The notes under the pieces: model-generated | What the model saw: the letters and a program-made list of their open reading frames with translations, nothing else | Databases searched by the model: none | What the model was told of the DNA's origin: nothing | Shown here: positions 7,035-13,533 of the stretch, in pieces | How positions within the stretch are numbered: position 1 is the stretch's first letter | How the letters are laid out: the number at the start of each line of letters is the position of its first letter | Program-made: the position numbers and the translations under genes | Assembly (NCBI GenBank): GCA_020442225.1 | Contig: JAGRKR010000063.1 | Coordinates: 1 to 14,938, forward strand | Source: Hyphomicrobiaceae bacterium | GTDB taxonomy: Bacteria; Pseudomonadota; Alphaproteobacteria; Rhizobiales; Hyphomicrobiaceae | Direction: 5' to 3' | DNA length: 14,938 nt

Positions 7035-7706
7035 ATGCGGAAGGTGGAGGGACGTCTCGTCCGCGATACGCTCGACGAGCTGGTGGCGCCGGACGTCACG
7101 GCCGTGCTGGCCATCGACATCCAGAACGATTTCTGCGCCGACGGCGGGCATTTCCATCGCTACGGCAAGGACCTCTCCCGCATACAGGCGACCCTGCCGA
7201 CCATGGTGCGTTTCATCCAGGAGGCGCAGGAGCTGGGCATCCCCGTTGTTTTCGTGCGCCAGTTCACGTTGCCGGACGGCAAGAGCGACAGCCCGGCGTG
7301 GCTGCGCTTCAAGACGCGGGACGGTAAATCCCCCGACTATTGCCTGCCCGGGTCATGGGGCTGGCAATTCGTGGACGGTCTCGTTCCTGGCAAGCGCGAT
7401 ACGGTCGTCGAGAAGCCGCGCCCCGACGGGTTCGTGAGGACCAATCTCGACGGCGTCTTGAGAGCACAGGGCATCGAGACCGTGGTCTGTCTCGGCACCA
7501 CGACGGAGGGGTGCGTCGAGTCGACGATCCGCGGAGCCTCTTATCACGACTACTACACCGTGGTGGTGGGTGACGCCGTGGCAACCACCACAGCCGCGCG
7601 CCATGAGGGCAGCATGGGCCTGCTCGGAGCCCGCTATCCCGTGCATTCGGCCGAGGAGATCCTCTGTTCGTGGCGGCGTGCGAAGGGCGCGGCGCGGGCT
7701 GCCTGA
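7035..7706 (+). CDS. Isochorismatase-like cysteine hydrolase
   Basis: This is a 223-residue cytoplasmic hydrolase of the isochorismatase-like superfamily, whose members include biuret hydrolase, N-carbamoylsarcosine amidase, nicotinamidase and ureidoacrylate hydrolase. The Asp-Lys-Cys triad is complete: Asp28 in AIDIQNDF, Lys127 in VVEKPRPDGF, and Cys160 in LGTTTEGCVEST, with the usual cis-peptide region before the cysteine. The ATG at 7035 was preferred because AGAGGG lies at 7021-7026, eight bases upstream, and the family fold begins about 20 residues later. The frame is open back to 6849 but that extension looks unlike protein. It is alone on the plus strand, divergent from the PrpD block and convergent with the CoA-transferase gene. 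An amide or carbamoyl substrate is likelier than isochorismate, because no siderophore or menaquinone genes are near. Confidence 0.93.
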   Translation: MRKVEGRLVRDTLDELVAPDVTAVLAIDIQNDFCADGGHFHRYGKDLSRIQATLPTMVRFIQEAQELGIPVVFVRQFTLPDGKSDSPAWLRFKTRDGKSPDYCLPGSWGWQFVDGLVPGKRDTVVEKPRPDGFVRTNLDGVLRAQGIETVVCLGTTTEGCVESTIRGASYHDYYTVVVGDAVATTTAARHEGSMGLLGARYPVHSAEEILCSWRRAKGAARAA

Positions 7707-7754
7707 GCCTTCGCCGGGCGTGCGCCATCGCGGATTACAGCGCGACGTGCTGTT

Positions 7755-8987
7755 TCAGTCCTTCGGGCCTTTCGCGAAGGCGGCCTTGATGCGCTCGGCG
7801 GTGTCGGCCGTCAGCCGTCCCTCGGCGATCAGCTCGGCCAGGATATCGTCGGTGTGCTCGCCGACGTCGGGTCCGGGATGGCGGATACGACCGGGCGTCA
7901 TGGAGAGCTGCGGGAAGACGTTCTGCATCCGGATCGGGCCGAGCTGCGGATCCTGGACCGTGGTGACGGTATCGCGCGCCTTGAAGTGCGGGTCCTCGAA
8001 GATCTGGCCGATGTCGTAGATGGGCGCGATGGCGGCCTCTGCCTTCTCGAAGGCATCGACCACCTCGTCGAGCGTGTGGCGTGCGATCCAGCCACCCACC
8101 GTGCCGTCGATCTCCTCGACGTGATCGACGCGTCCGCGTGCCGTCTTGAAGCGGGGATCGTCGGCGAAGGCCTTGCCGCCGGTCAGCTCCAGCACGCGCC
8201 GCGTGATGCTCGGGGCGGACGCGGAGAGCGCCACCCAGCGTCCCTCCTTGGTCTTGTAGGCGTTGCGCGGGGCATTGATGACCGAGCGGTTGCCCGTGCG
8301 GCTCTGCATGATGCCGAGCTGATCGTAGATGGTCGCCTGCGCCCCGAGCAGCGAGAACAGCGGCTCATAGATGGCGAGGTCGATGTACTGCCCCTTCCCA
8401 GTGCCCTGCTGGTCGCGTTCCCAGAGCGCGAACATGATGGCGAAAACACCGTGGTAGGCGGCCACGCCATCGGCGAGCCCGAACGGCGGCAGCGTCGGCG
8501 GGCCGTTGGCCTCGCCGGTGATGTGCGCGAACCCGCTCATGGCCTCGGCCAGAGTGCCGAATCCGGCACGGTGGCGGTAGGGCCCGGTCTGGCCGAAGCC
8601 CGTGACGCGCAGCATCACGAGCCTCGGATTGAGCGCGGACAGGACGTCCCAGCCGATGCCCCAGCGCTCGAGCGTGCCGGTGCGGAAGTTCTCGACCAGC
8701 ACGTCGGCGTCCTTGACCAGCGCCTTCAGGGTTTCCTTGCCGTCGTCGGTGTGCAGGTCGAGGGCGATGGAGCGCTTGTTGCGCCCGACCACTTTCCACC
8801 ACAGGCCGGCGCCGTCCTTGGAGAAGCCGACCTTGCGGATGACGTCGCCATCGGGATGCTCGATCTTGATGACGTCGGCGCCGAAATCGCCGAGGACCAT
8901 GGCGGCTAGCGGCCCCGCGTAGATCGTGGCGCAGTCGATGACCTTGAGGCCTCGCAACGGCCCTTGCGGCCCGTCTTCCTCGCTCAT
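7755..8987 (-). CDS. CaiB/BaiF family (class III) CoA-transferase
   Basis: This 410-residue cytoplasmic enzyme moves CoA between carboxylic acids through an acyl-aspartyl intermediate. It opens with GLKVIDCATIYAGPLAAMVLGDFGADVIKIE, the standard family N terminus (13-43). The catalytic aspartate is Asp173 in FGLADGVAAYHG, matching Asp169 of formyl-CoA transferase. GKGQYIDLAIYE and VLVENFR are further hallmarks. Length fits the family. The ATG at 8987 has GAGGG at 8995-8999 and lies 13 bases after the lyase stop codon, so the two genes are almost certainly cotranscribed. Next to a CitE-like lyase it is likely to activate a hydroxy- or unsaturated dicarboxylate, perhaps using succinyl-CoA as succinyl-CoA:citramalate or mesaconate transferases do; that choice is inference. 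Confidence 0.94.
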   Translation of the reverse strand: MSEEDGPQGPLRGLKVIDCATIYAGPLAAMVLGDFGADVIKIEHPDGDVIRKVGFSKDGAGLWWKVVGRNKRSIALDLHTDDGKETLKALVKDADVLVENFRTGTLERWGIGWDVLSALNPRLVMLRVTGFGQTGPYRHRAGFGTLAEAMSGFAHITGEANGPPTLPPFGLADGVAAYHGVFAIMFALWERDQQGTGKGQYIDLAIYEPLFSLLGAQATIYDQLGIMQSRTGNRSVINAPRNAYKTKEGRWVALSASAPSITRRVLELTGGKAFADDPRFKTARGRVDHVEEIDGTVGGWIARHTLDEVVDAFEKAEAAIAPIYDIGQIFEDPHFKARDTVTTVQDPQLGPIRMQNVFPQLSMTPGRIRHPGPDVGEHTDDILAELIAEGRLTADTAERIKAAFAKGPKD

Positions 8988-9000
8988 GTCGCGTCCCTCG

Positions 9001-9888
9001 CTACACTGTTCCGTGCTTGATGCGGTCGGCGAGCTCGACGATGGCGCGGGCCTCGTCGAAGAAGGGGCCGTCCACCATCTTGCCGTTCACGATGAAGGCG
9101 CCCTTGCCGCGGTTGACGGGATCGGCCAGGGCCGTGAGCACGTCGCGCGCATGGGCGATCTCGGCCTCGCTCGGCGTATAGACGCGGTTGATGATCTCGA
9201 TCTGCGAGGGGTGGATCGCGCTCTTGCCGGCATAGCCCATGAGGCGGCCCGCCCGCGCGTCCGCCTCGAGGCCGGCCTTGTCGGCGACGTTGGCATTGGC
9301 GGTGTCATAGGCCGGCACACGCGCCTCGGCGGCTGCCATTTTCATGGCGAGCCGCACGGCGGCCATGGTTGACTCGGTTCGCGTGATGCCGTGCGGCGCG
9401 AAGAGGTCGCCAAGCCCGAGCTGGAGCCCCATGACGCGCGGGCTCGCCGTCGCCAGCTCGTGAGCGAGCCGCCAGCCTTTCGGGCTTTCGATGTTGACGA
9501 GGATCTTGACGCGGCCGGGCGTCAGGCCCTTGCGCGCCTCGATGGCGTCGAGCGCCATGGCTGCCCGCTCGACGTCGGCGCCGCTCTCGCCCTTGGGCAG
9601 GTTGATGGCATCGAGCGCCGGCACGGCGACGGCCTCGAGGTCCGGCATGAAGTCGGCCGTGTCCAGGCCGTTGACACGCACGATCATGATCTTGGCCGCC
9701 GACGGGCCGAGACCCGTCAGGAACTCCGCGACGCGCGTGCGCGCCTCCGCCTTGCGCTCGGTGACGACCGCGTCCTCGAGATCGAAGGAGAGCGCATCGG
9801 CCGCGCTTTGCATGGCCTTGGTGAAGAACTCCGGCCGGCTGCCAGGCACGAACAGCTTGCAGCGCATCAGTCTTGTCTTGCTCGTCAC
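9001..9888 (-). CDS. HpcH/HpaI aldolase family, CitE-like acyl-CoA lyase
   Basis: This is a 295-residue TIM-barrel enzyme related to the citrate lyase beta subunit (CitE), malyl-CoA lyase and citramalyl-CoA lyase, which cleave 3-hydroxyacyl-CoA-type bonds. Motifs include LFVPGSRPEF (12-21), SFDLEDAV (34-41), VRVNGLDT (70-77), the metal ligands Glu134 in LVNIESPKG and Asp161 in LGLGDLF, and KSAIHPSQIEIINRVYTPSE (222-241). I chose the GTG at 9888 because GAGG lies at 9899-9902. An ATG at 9867 (288 residues) has no ribosome site but cannot be excluded. The frame stays open far upstream inside the GGT-family gene, but this is not a fusion. The next gene downstream is the CoA-transferase, 13 bases away, which would supply the CoA thioester to be cleaved. 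Confidence 0.93.
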   Translation of the reverse strand: MTSKTRLMRCKLFVPGSRPEFFTKAMQSAADALSFDLEDAVVTERKAEARTRVAEFLTGLGPSAAKIMIVRVNGLDTADFMPDLEAVAVPALDAINLPKGESGADVERAAMALDAIEARKGLTPGRVKILVNIESPKGWRLAHELATASPRVMGLQLGLGDLFAPHGITRTESTMAAVRLAMKMAAAEARVPAYDTANANVADKAGLEADARAGRLMGYAGKSAIHPSQIEIINRVYTPSEAEIAHARDVLTALADPVNRGKGAFIVNGKMVDGPFFDEARAIVELADRIKHGTV

Positions 9889-9962
9889 CTGGCAATCGCC
9901 TCGCTTGCTGGGCGCGACCCGGCATTGGGCCGCCGCTCGTTCAATGGTCCGTGGCCGCCGGC

Positions 9963-11753
9963 TCAGCGGCCGATGGCATAGCCCTGCATGCCGCGCGGAT
10001 TGGCGGCCGCCTTGAGCATGCGGCCGTCGCGGGCCGCCGCCGTCAGGCGACCTTCCGACCAGTCGCCGCCGACCTCGACCTTGTGGCCGCGCCGGATCAG
10101 CTCCTTCACGGTGTCCTTGGGCATGCGGCCTTCGACCACCACGACGCCGGGCCGCGCGGTCCGCGGCCAGAACGAGCTCGGGAAATGCTCGGTGTGGAAG
10201 GCCGGGCAGTCGATGGCCTCCTGCAGGTTCATGCCGGCATGGACGTGGCGCAGGAAGAGCTGGGTGGCCCACTGGTCCTGCTGGTCGCCACCAGGGGTGC
10301 CGAGCCCCATGTAGGGCTCGCCGTCGCGGAGCACCAGGCCGGGGCTCAGCGTCGAGCGCGGACGTTTGCCCGGCACCAGCGCGGAGGCCGACGACGGGTC
10401 GAGCAGGAACATCTGGCCGCGCGTGCCGAGCGGGAAGCCGAGCGCCGGGATGACCGGCGAGGAATGCAGCCAGCCGCCGGACGGCGTCGCCGAGACCATG
10501 TTGCCGTCCTTGTCGATGATGTCGAAATGGACCGTGTCGCCCTTGGTCTCGCCCATCTTGCCGACGGTGGGTTCGCCAGCGCCGAGGCTGCCGCGCGGCC
10601 CCTGGCGCGTGGCGGCGCTGGCATAGTCGATGACGGAACGCTCGTAGCCCTCGATCTTGCCGGGGATGAAGTCGTGCGAGGCGGTCGTCTGGATGAGGTT
10701 GCGGCGCCGCGCGTTGTAGTCTCGCGACAGCAGGGCCTCCATGGGCACTTCGACGAAGTCCGGATCGCCGTAGAACGTATCGCGGTCGGCGTAGGCGAGC
10801 TTGGCGCACTCGGTGACGATGTGCACCCACTCGGGAGAGGTGGGGCTCATGCCGTCGAGCGCGAAGCCGTGCACCAGCGAGAGCTGTTGCAGCATGGACG
10901 GGCCCTGGCTCCAGGCGCCGCATTTCAGCACGTCATAGCGGCCATACTTGAAGCTGAGGGGGGCCTCGACCTTCGCCTGCCAGCGGGCCATGTCGTCGGC
11001 GGTGAGCAGGCCCTTGTGCGGACGTCCCGAGACGTCCATGACCTCTTCGGTGCGGCAGAATGCGTCGACCGCCTCCGCGACGAAGCCGCGGTACCAGGCG
11101 TCGCGCGCCGCCTCGATCTGCTTCTCGCGATTGCCGCCGGCGGCCTGGGCGGCGGCCAGGACGCGCGCGTAGGTTTCCGCGAGTGCGGGATTGGTATGGA
11201 TGGTGCCGGTGACCGCCGGCTTGCCACCCGGCATGAAGACGGCGGCGGAGGTCTTCCAATGCCTGGTGAAGAGCTCCTGGACGGTCTCGATCGTCTCGGT
11301 CATGCGCGGCACCACGGGATAGCCGCGTCCTGCGAGGGCGATGGCCGGAGACAGCACATCGGCCAGGGGCATGGTGCCATAGTCGCGCAGCAGCACCATC
11401 CAGGCGTCGAAGGCGCCCGGGACGCAGGCCGGCAGCAGGCCGGTGCCGGGAATCATATCGAGATCGAGCTCACGGAACTTCTCTATCGACGCGGCGGCGG
11501 GGGCGACGCCCTGGCCGCAGATCACCTCCGGCTTGCCGCGACGCACGTCGAAGACCATCACCGGCGCCTCGCCGAGCGGACCATTGAGGTGCGGCTCGAC
11601 CACCTGCAGCGCAAACCCGGTCGCGACGGCGGCGTCGAAGGCGTTGCCACCCTTCTCCAGCGTCGCCATGCCGATGGCCGAGGCGATCCAGTGCGTCGAG
11701 GTGACGACACCGAAGGTGCCAAGAATCTCGGGGCGCGTAGTGAATCCGGCCAT
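9963..11753 (-). CDS. Gamma-glutamyltransferase-family Ntn hydrolase with altered substrate pocket
   Basis: This 596-residue proenzyme should cut itself before Thr407 (GDTVHFDIIDKDGN), the nucleophile equivalent to E. coli GGT Thr391. The oxyanion glycines are kept at Gly488-Gly489 (LGTPGGDQ). Substrate contacts of E. coli GGT are largely lost: Arg114 aligns with Gln81 (GQGVAPA), Asn411 with Gly427, Asp433 with Leu450, and Ser463 with Thr468; Ser462 (Ser467) and Gln430 (Gln447) remain. The lid loop is missing (QM to KRP is about 14 residues instead of about 30). No signal peptide is seen, so it is probably cytoplasmic. The ATG at 11753 has GAGGGAG at 11763-11769; a frame extension to 11804 lacks one. 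It heads the leftward block with the lyase and CoA-transferase. The family is sure; true gamma-glutamyl activity is doubtful. Confidence 0.93.
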   Translation of the reverse strand: MAGFTTRPEILGTFGVVTSTHWIASAIGMATLEKGGNAFDAAVATGFALQVVEPHLNGPLGEAPVMVFDVRRGKPEVICGQGVAPAAASIEKFRELDLDMIPGTGLLPACVPGAFDAWMVLLRDYGTMPLADVLSPAIALAGRGYPVVPRMTETIETVQELFTRHWKTSAAVFMPGGKPAVTGTIHTNPALAETYARVLAAAQAAGGNREKQIEAARDAWYRGFVAEAVDAFCRTEEVMDVSGRPHKGLLTADDMARWQAKVEAPLSFKYGRYDVLKCGAWSQGPSMLQQLSLVHGFALDGMSPTSPEWVHIVTECAKLAYADRDTFYGDPDFVEVPMEALLSRDYNARRRNLIQTTASHDFIPGKIEGYERSVIDYASAATRQGPRGSLGAGEPTVGKMGETKGDTVHFDIIDKDGNMVSATPSGGWLHSSPVIPALGFPLGTRGQMFLLDPSSASALVPGKRPRSTLSPGLVLRDGEPYMGLGTPGGDQQDQWATQLFLRHVHAGMNLQEAIDCPAFHTEHFPSSFWPRTARPGVVVVEGRMPKDTVKELIRRGHKVEVGGDWSEGRLTAAARDGRMLKAAANPRGMQGYAIGR

Positions 11754-11762
11754 GAAAGGACA

Positions 11763-11769
11763 CTCCCTC
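11763..11769 (-). promoter_or_regulatory. Ribosome binding site that fixes the GGT-family start
   Basis: A minus-strand GAGGGAG lies nine bases before the ATG at 11753. The alternative in-frame ATG at 11804 has no such site, so the shorter protein starting MAGFTTRPEI is preferred. Confidence 0.7.
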
Positions 11770-11820
11770 GGGGTTGGCGGCACCGTCTGTGCGGCTCCAG
11801 CCATCTAGTATCGGCAAACC

Positions 11821-11832
11821 GGCGCGCGCGCC
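11821..11832. repeat. 12-bp perfect G/C palindrome in the divergent gap
   Basis: GGCGCGCGCGCC reads the same on both strands. It lies in the leader of the GGT-family gene. In such GC-rich DNA it can arise by chance, but it would form a firm hairpin or a binding site for a dimeric protein. Confidence 0.3.
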
Positions 11833-11860
11833 ATGCCCGATCGCTGTCGCAAGCTGCGAA

Positions 11861-11906
11861 TGGTACGGACCAAGCCATGTTAAGACGGAGGCCGATGGAC
11901 TTGCAA
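11861..11906 (-). promoter_or_regulatory. Candidate promoter and TGGT-N4-ACCA palindrome upstream of the GGT-family gene
   Basis: On the minus strand TTGCAA (11901-11906) is followed after 18 bases by TAACAT (11877-11882), which matches the -10 consensus at four of six bases. The inverted repeat TGGT (11861-11864) / ACCA (11869-11872) covers the expected start of transcription near 11870, as an operator might. A GntR-type regulator is one possibility, but the usual FadR-like half-site spacing is three bases rather than four. The site sits in the 247-base divergent gap with tctC. A clear tctC promoter was not found. Confidence 0.27.
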
Positions 11907-11985
11907 ACGGGCCGTCACTCATTGCATGGTGGCGGCCATTCCTTCGACTTTGGTCGGGGGCAGCTGGAAGCGCGATACGGACGCC

Positions 11986-11993
11986 AGGGAGGG
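11986..11993 (+). promoter_or_regulatory. Ribosome binding site that fixes the tctC start
   Basis: AGGGAGGG lies seven bases before the ATG at 12001. The open frame extends back to 11926, but that upstream start lacks a ribosome site and would bury the signal peptide. Confidence 0.75.
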
Positions 11994-12000
11994 CCGACGA

Positions 12001-12993
12001 ATGCGAGAGACAACTCGCCTGAAGACGTTGATCGGAGCTGCGATGACCGCGGCCGCATTAGTGGCCTCACCCGTCGTGGCGACGGCCGCCGAAAAGTTCC
12101 CGAGCAAGGAGGTCAAGCTGCTCGTCAACTACGGTGCGGGTGGCGCCGTCGACCGCACGGCGCGGTCCATGCAGCGCTTCCTGCCGGACGTGCTCGGCGC
12201 GCAGGTGATCGTCGAGAACCATGGCGGCGCCGGTGGCAAGATCGGCCTCAAGAAGTTCCTCGGCGAGCCGCGCGACGGCTACACCGTGCTGACGGCCTTC
12301 GCGCCGGCAGTTACCAGTGTCCGCGTCAAGGATCCTGGTCTGTTCAAGATCGAGGACCTCATCATCATCAACGTGCAGTGGGTCGATCCGGCCATCCTCT
12401 ACGTGCACAAGGATACGGGCTGGAAGACGCTGGACGACATGATCAAGGCCGTGAAGGCCGCGCCGGACAAGTATGCCATGGCGGTGCCCGGCCGCGGCTC
12501 GATCGGCGAGGTGCTGACCGTCGAGCTGTTCAAGGCGCTGGGGCTCAAGGTGAAGATGGTGCCCTACAAGAGCGGCGGCGCCGCGCGCGCCGCGCTGCTC
12601 GGCGGGCATGCGCAGATCCTGGCCTCCGGCGCGGAAGGCGCAGTGGCGGCCCGCGACAAGGTGAACGTACTCGGGGCCTTCTGGAAGGACGGCAAGATCG
12701 CCGGCTGGCCCGAGTTGCCGACGATCAATGCCCAGCTCAAGAAGTACGGCGTCACCGCGCCGGAAGGCGGCGCCTACCGCTTCCATGCCGTCCACCGCGA
12801 AGTGAAGGAGAAGTACCCGGAGCGCTTCGCCAAGCTGGTCGAGGCCTTCAAGAAGGCGACCGAGGGCAAGCCGTTCCGCGAGTTCGCCGCCAAGACCAAG
12901 GTGGGCGACGATTGGCTCGGCCCGGAGAAGTCCACGGCCCTGATCCGGGAGGTCGATGCCCGGTTCGCCAAGATCCTGTCGAAGTCGAAATAG
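12001..12993 (+). CDS. tctC: TctC-family periplasmic solute-binding protein of a TTT transporter
   Basis: This 330-residue periplasmic receptor binds a carboxylate and presents it to the TctA-TctB membrane complex. It has a Sec-type signal peptide: basic start, hydrophobic stretch IGAAMTAAALVAS (11-23), and an ATA cleavage motif ending near residue 29. The family core follows: VKLLVNYGAGGAVDRTAR (38-55) and VIVENHGGAGGKIG (69-82), corresponding to the two loops that hold the ligand's carboxylate. Length is normal for the family. The first gene of the rightward tctCBA set, it diverges from the GGT-family gene. TctC proteins bind citrate, tricarballylate, aromatic acids and other small acids, so the symbol marks the family and not the ligand. 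The acid-processing neighbours support a dicarboxylate-like substrate. Confidence 0.93.
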   Translation: MRETTRLKTLIGAAMTAAALVASPVVATAAEKFPSKEVKLLVNYGAGGAVDRTARSMQRFLPDVLGAQVIVENHGGAGGKIGLKKFLGEPRDGYTVLTAFAPAVTSVRVKDPGLFKIEDLIIINVQWVDPAILYVHKDTGWKTLDDMIKAVKAAPDKYAMAVPGRGSIGEVLTVELFKALGLKVKMVPYKSGGAARAALLGGHAQILASGAEGAVAARDKVNVLGAFWKDGKIAGWPELPTINAQLKKYGVTAPEGGAYRFHAVHREVKEKYPERFAKLVEAFKKATEGKPFREFAAKTKVGDDWLGPEKSTALIREVDARFAKILSKSK

Positions 12994-13004
12994 GCATTGG
13001 CAGC

Positions 13005-13031
13005 CCTGGCGGGACACAAGCTCTCGCCAGG
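13005..13031 (+). terminator. Intergenic stem-loop between tctC and tctB
   Basis: CCTGGCG (13005-13011) and CGCCAGG (13025-13031) make a perfect 7-bp stem with a 13-base loop in the 69-base gap after the tctC stop. There is no T-run, so full termination is unlikely. Its position matches the stem-loop after the ABC binding-protein gene, and it may serve the same purpose of raising receptor over membrane subunits. The pairing is visible; the function is inferred. Confidence 0.42.
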
Positions 13032-13062
13032 ACTCACATCCCTCATGGCGAAGTGAAGCTCA

Positions 13063-13533
13063 ATGCAGCGTAACACGAAGCTCGACGAGTTTCTGGCGCC
13101 GGTCGCATTCGTGGCCGGCGCAATCGCCTGGGGCTATCATCACTATCACGCGACGTTGACCGACCCGAAGCAAGGGCCCGATGGGGTGACGCTCGTCGGA
13201 CCTCTCCTGCTCGCCCTGGCGTTAGCCGGCCTGTGGACGCTCGCTACCGCGTGGCGCGCCTGGCGCAAGCCGGCTGGCGACGCGACGGAGACCACGAGCT
13301 GGCAGGGTGTCGCATTGATGCTGTCGCTGCCCGTGCTGGCCGTGGCCATCACGTATGGTGGCTTCATCGTGCCGCTCATCGTGTATGCGACGCTGCTGGG
13401 GCCGCTCCTGGGGCTGCGGAGCTTCTTCATCATGATCCTGCTCGCCGTGCTGACGGCCGTCATCGTCTGGGGTGTGTTCGTGCATGTCTTCGGCGTACCG
13501 GTTCCACTCTGGCCGGCGCGGAGCTGGTCATGA
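13063..13533 (+). CDS. tctB: TctB-family small membrane subunit of a TTT transporter
   Basis: This 156-residue inner-membrane protein has about four to five hydrophobic segments: near 10-26, 43-62, 82-98, 100-117 and 119-143. TctB proteins are poorly conserved and are recognised here by size, topology, the near C-terminal helix, and position between tctC and tctA. It pairs with TctA to import the acid delivered by TctC, driven by the proton or sodium gradient. The ATG at 13063 has only a weak AAGTGA-like site. The stop overlaps the tctA start in an ATGA, indicating translational coupling. Confidence 0.88.
   Translation: MQRNTKLDEFLAPVAFVAGAIAWGYHHYHATLTDPKQGPDGVTLVGPLLLALALAGLWTLATAWRAWRKPAGDATETTSWQGVALMLSLPVLAVAITYGGFIVPLIVYATLLGPLLGLRSFFIMILLAVLTAVIVWGVFVHVFGVPVPLWPARSWS

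Noticed and set aside
7707..7754. Possible bidirectional terminator between the convergent isochorismatase-like and CoA-transferase genes
   Set aside because: Only a 4-bp CAGC/GCTG pairing can be seen and no T-run, which is too weak to call.
9928..9960. Direct repeat of GGCCGCCG (9928-9935 and 9953-9960) between the GGT-family and lyase genes
   Set aside because: It is short, G/C only, and likely by chance at this base composition.
9001..10923. Apparent fusion protein of about 640 residues ending in the CitE-like lyase
   Set aside because: The first half is an out-of-frame reading of the GGT-family gene with no domain. The lyase has its own start at 9888 (or 9867) and begins with the normal family N terminus.
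9873..13073. A 1066-codon open frame on the plus strand
   Set aside because: It runs antisense through the GGT-family gene and out of frame through tctC. Its translation is rich in Arg, Gly, His and Ala with no domain, as expected for a shadow frame in DNA with strong G/C third-position bias.
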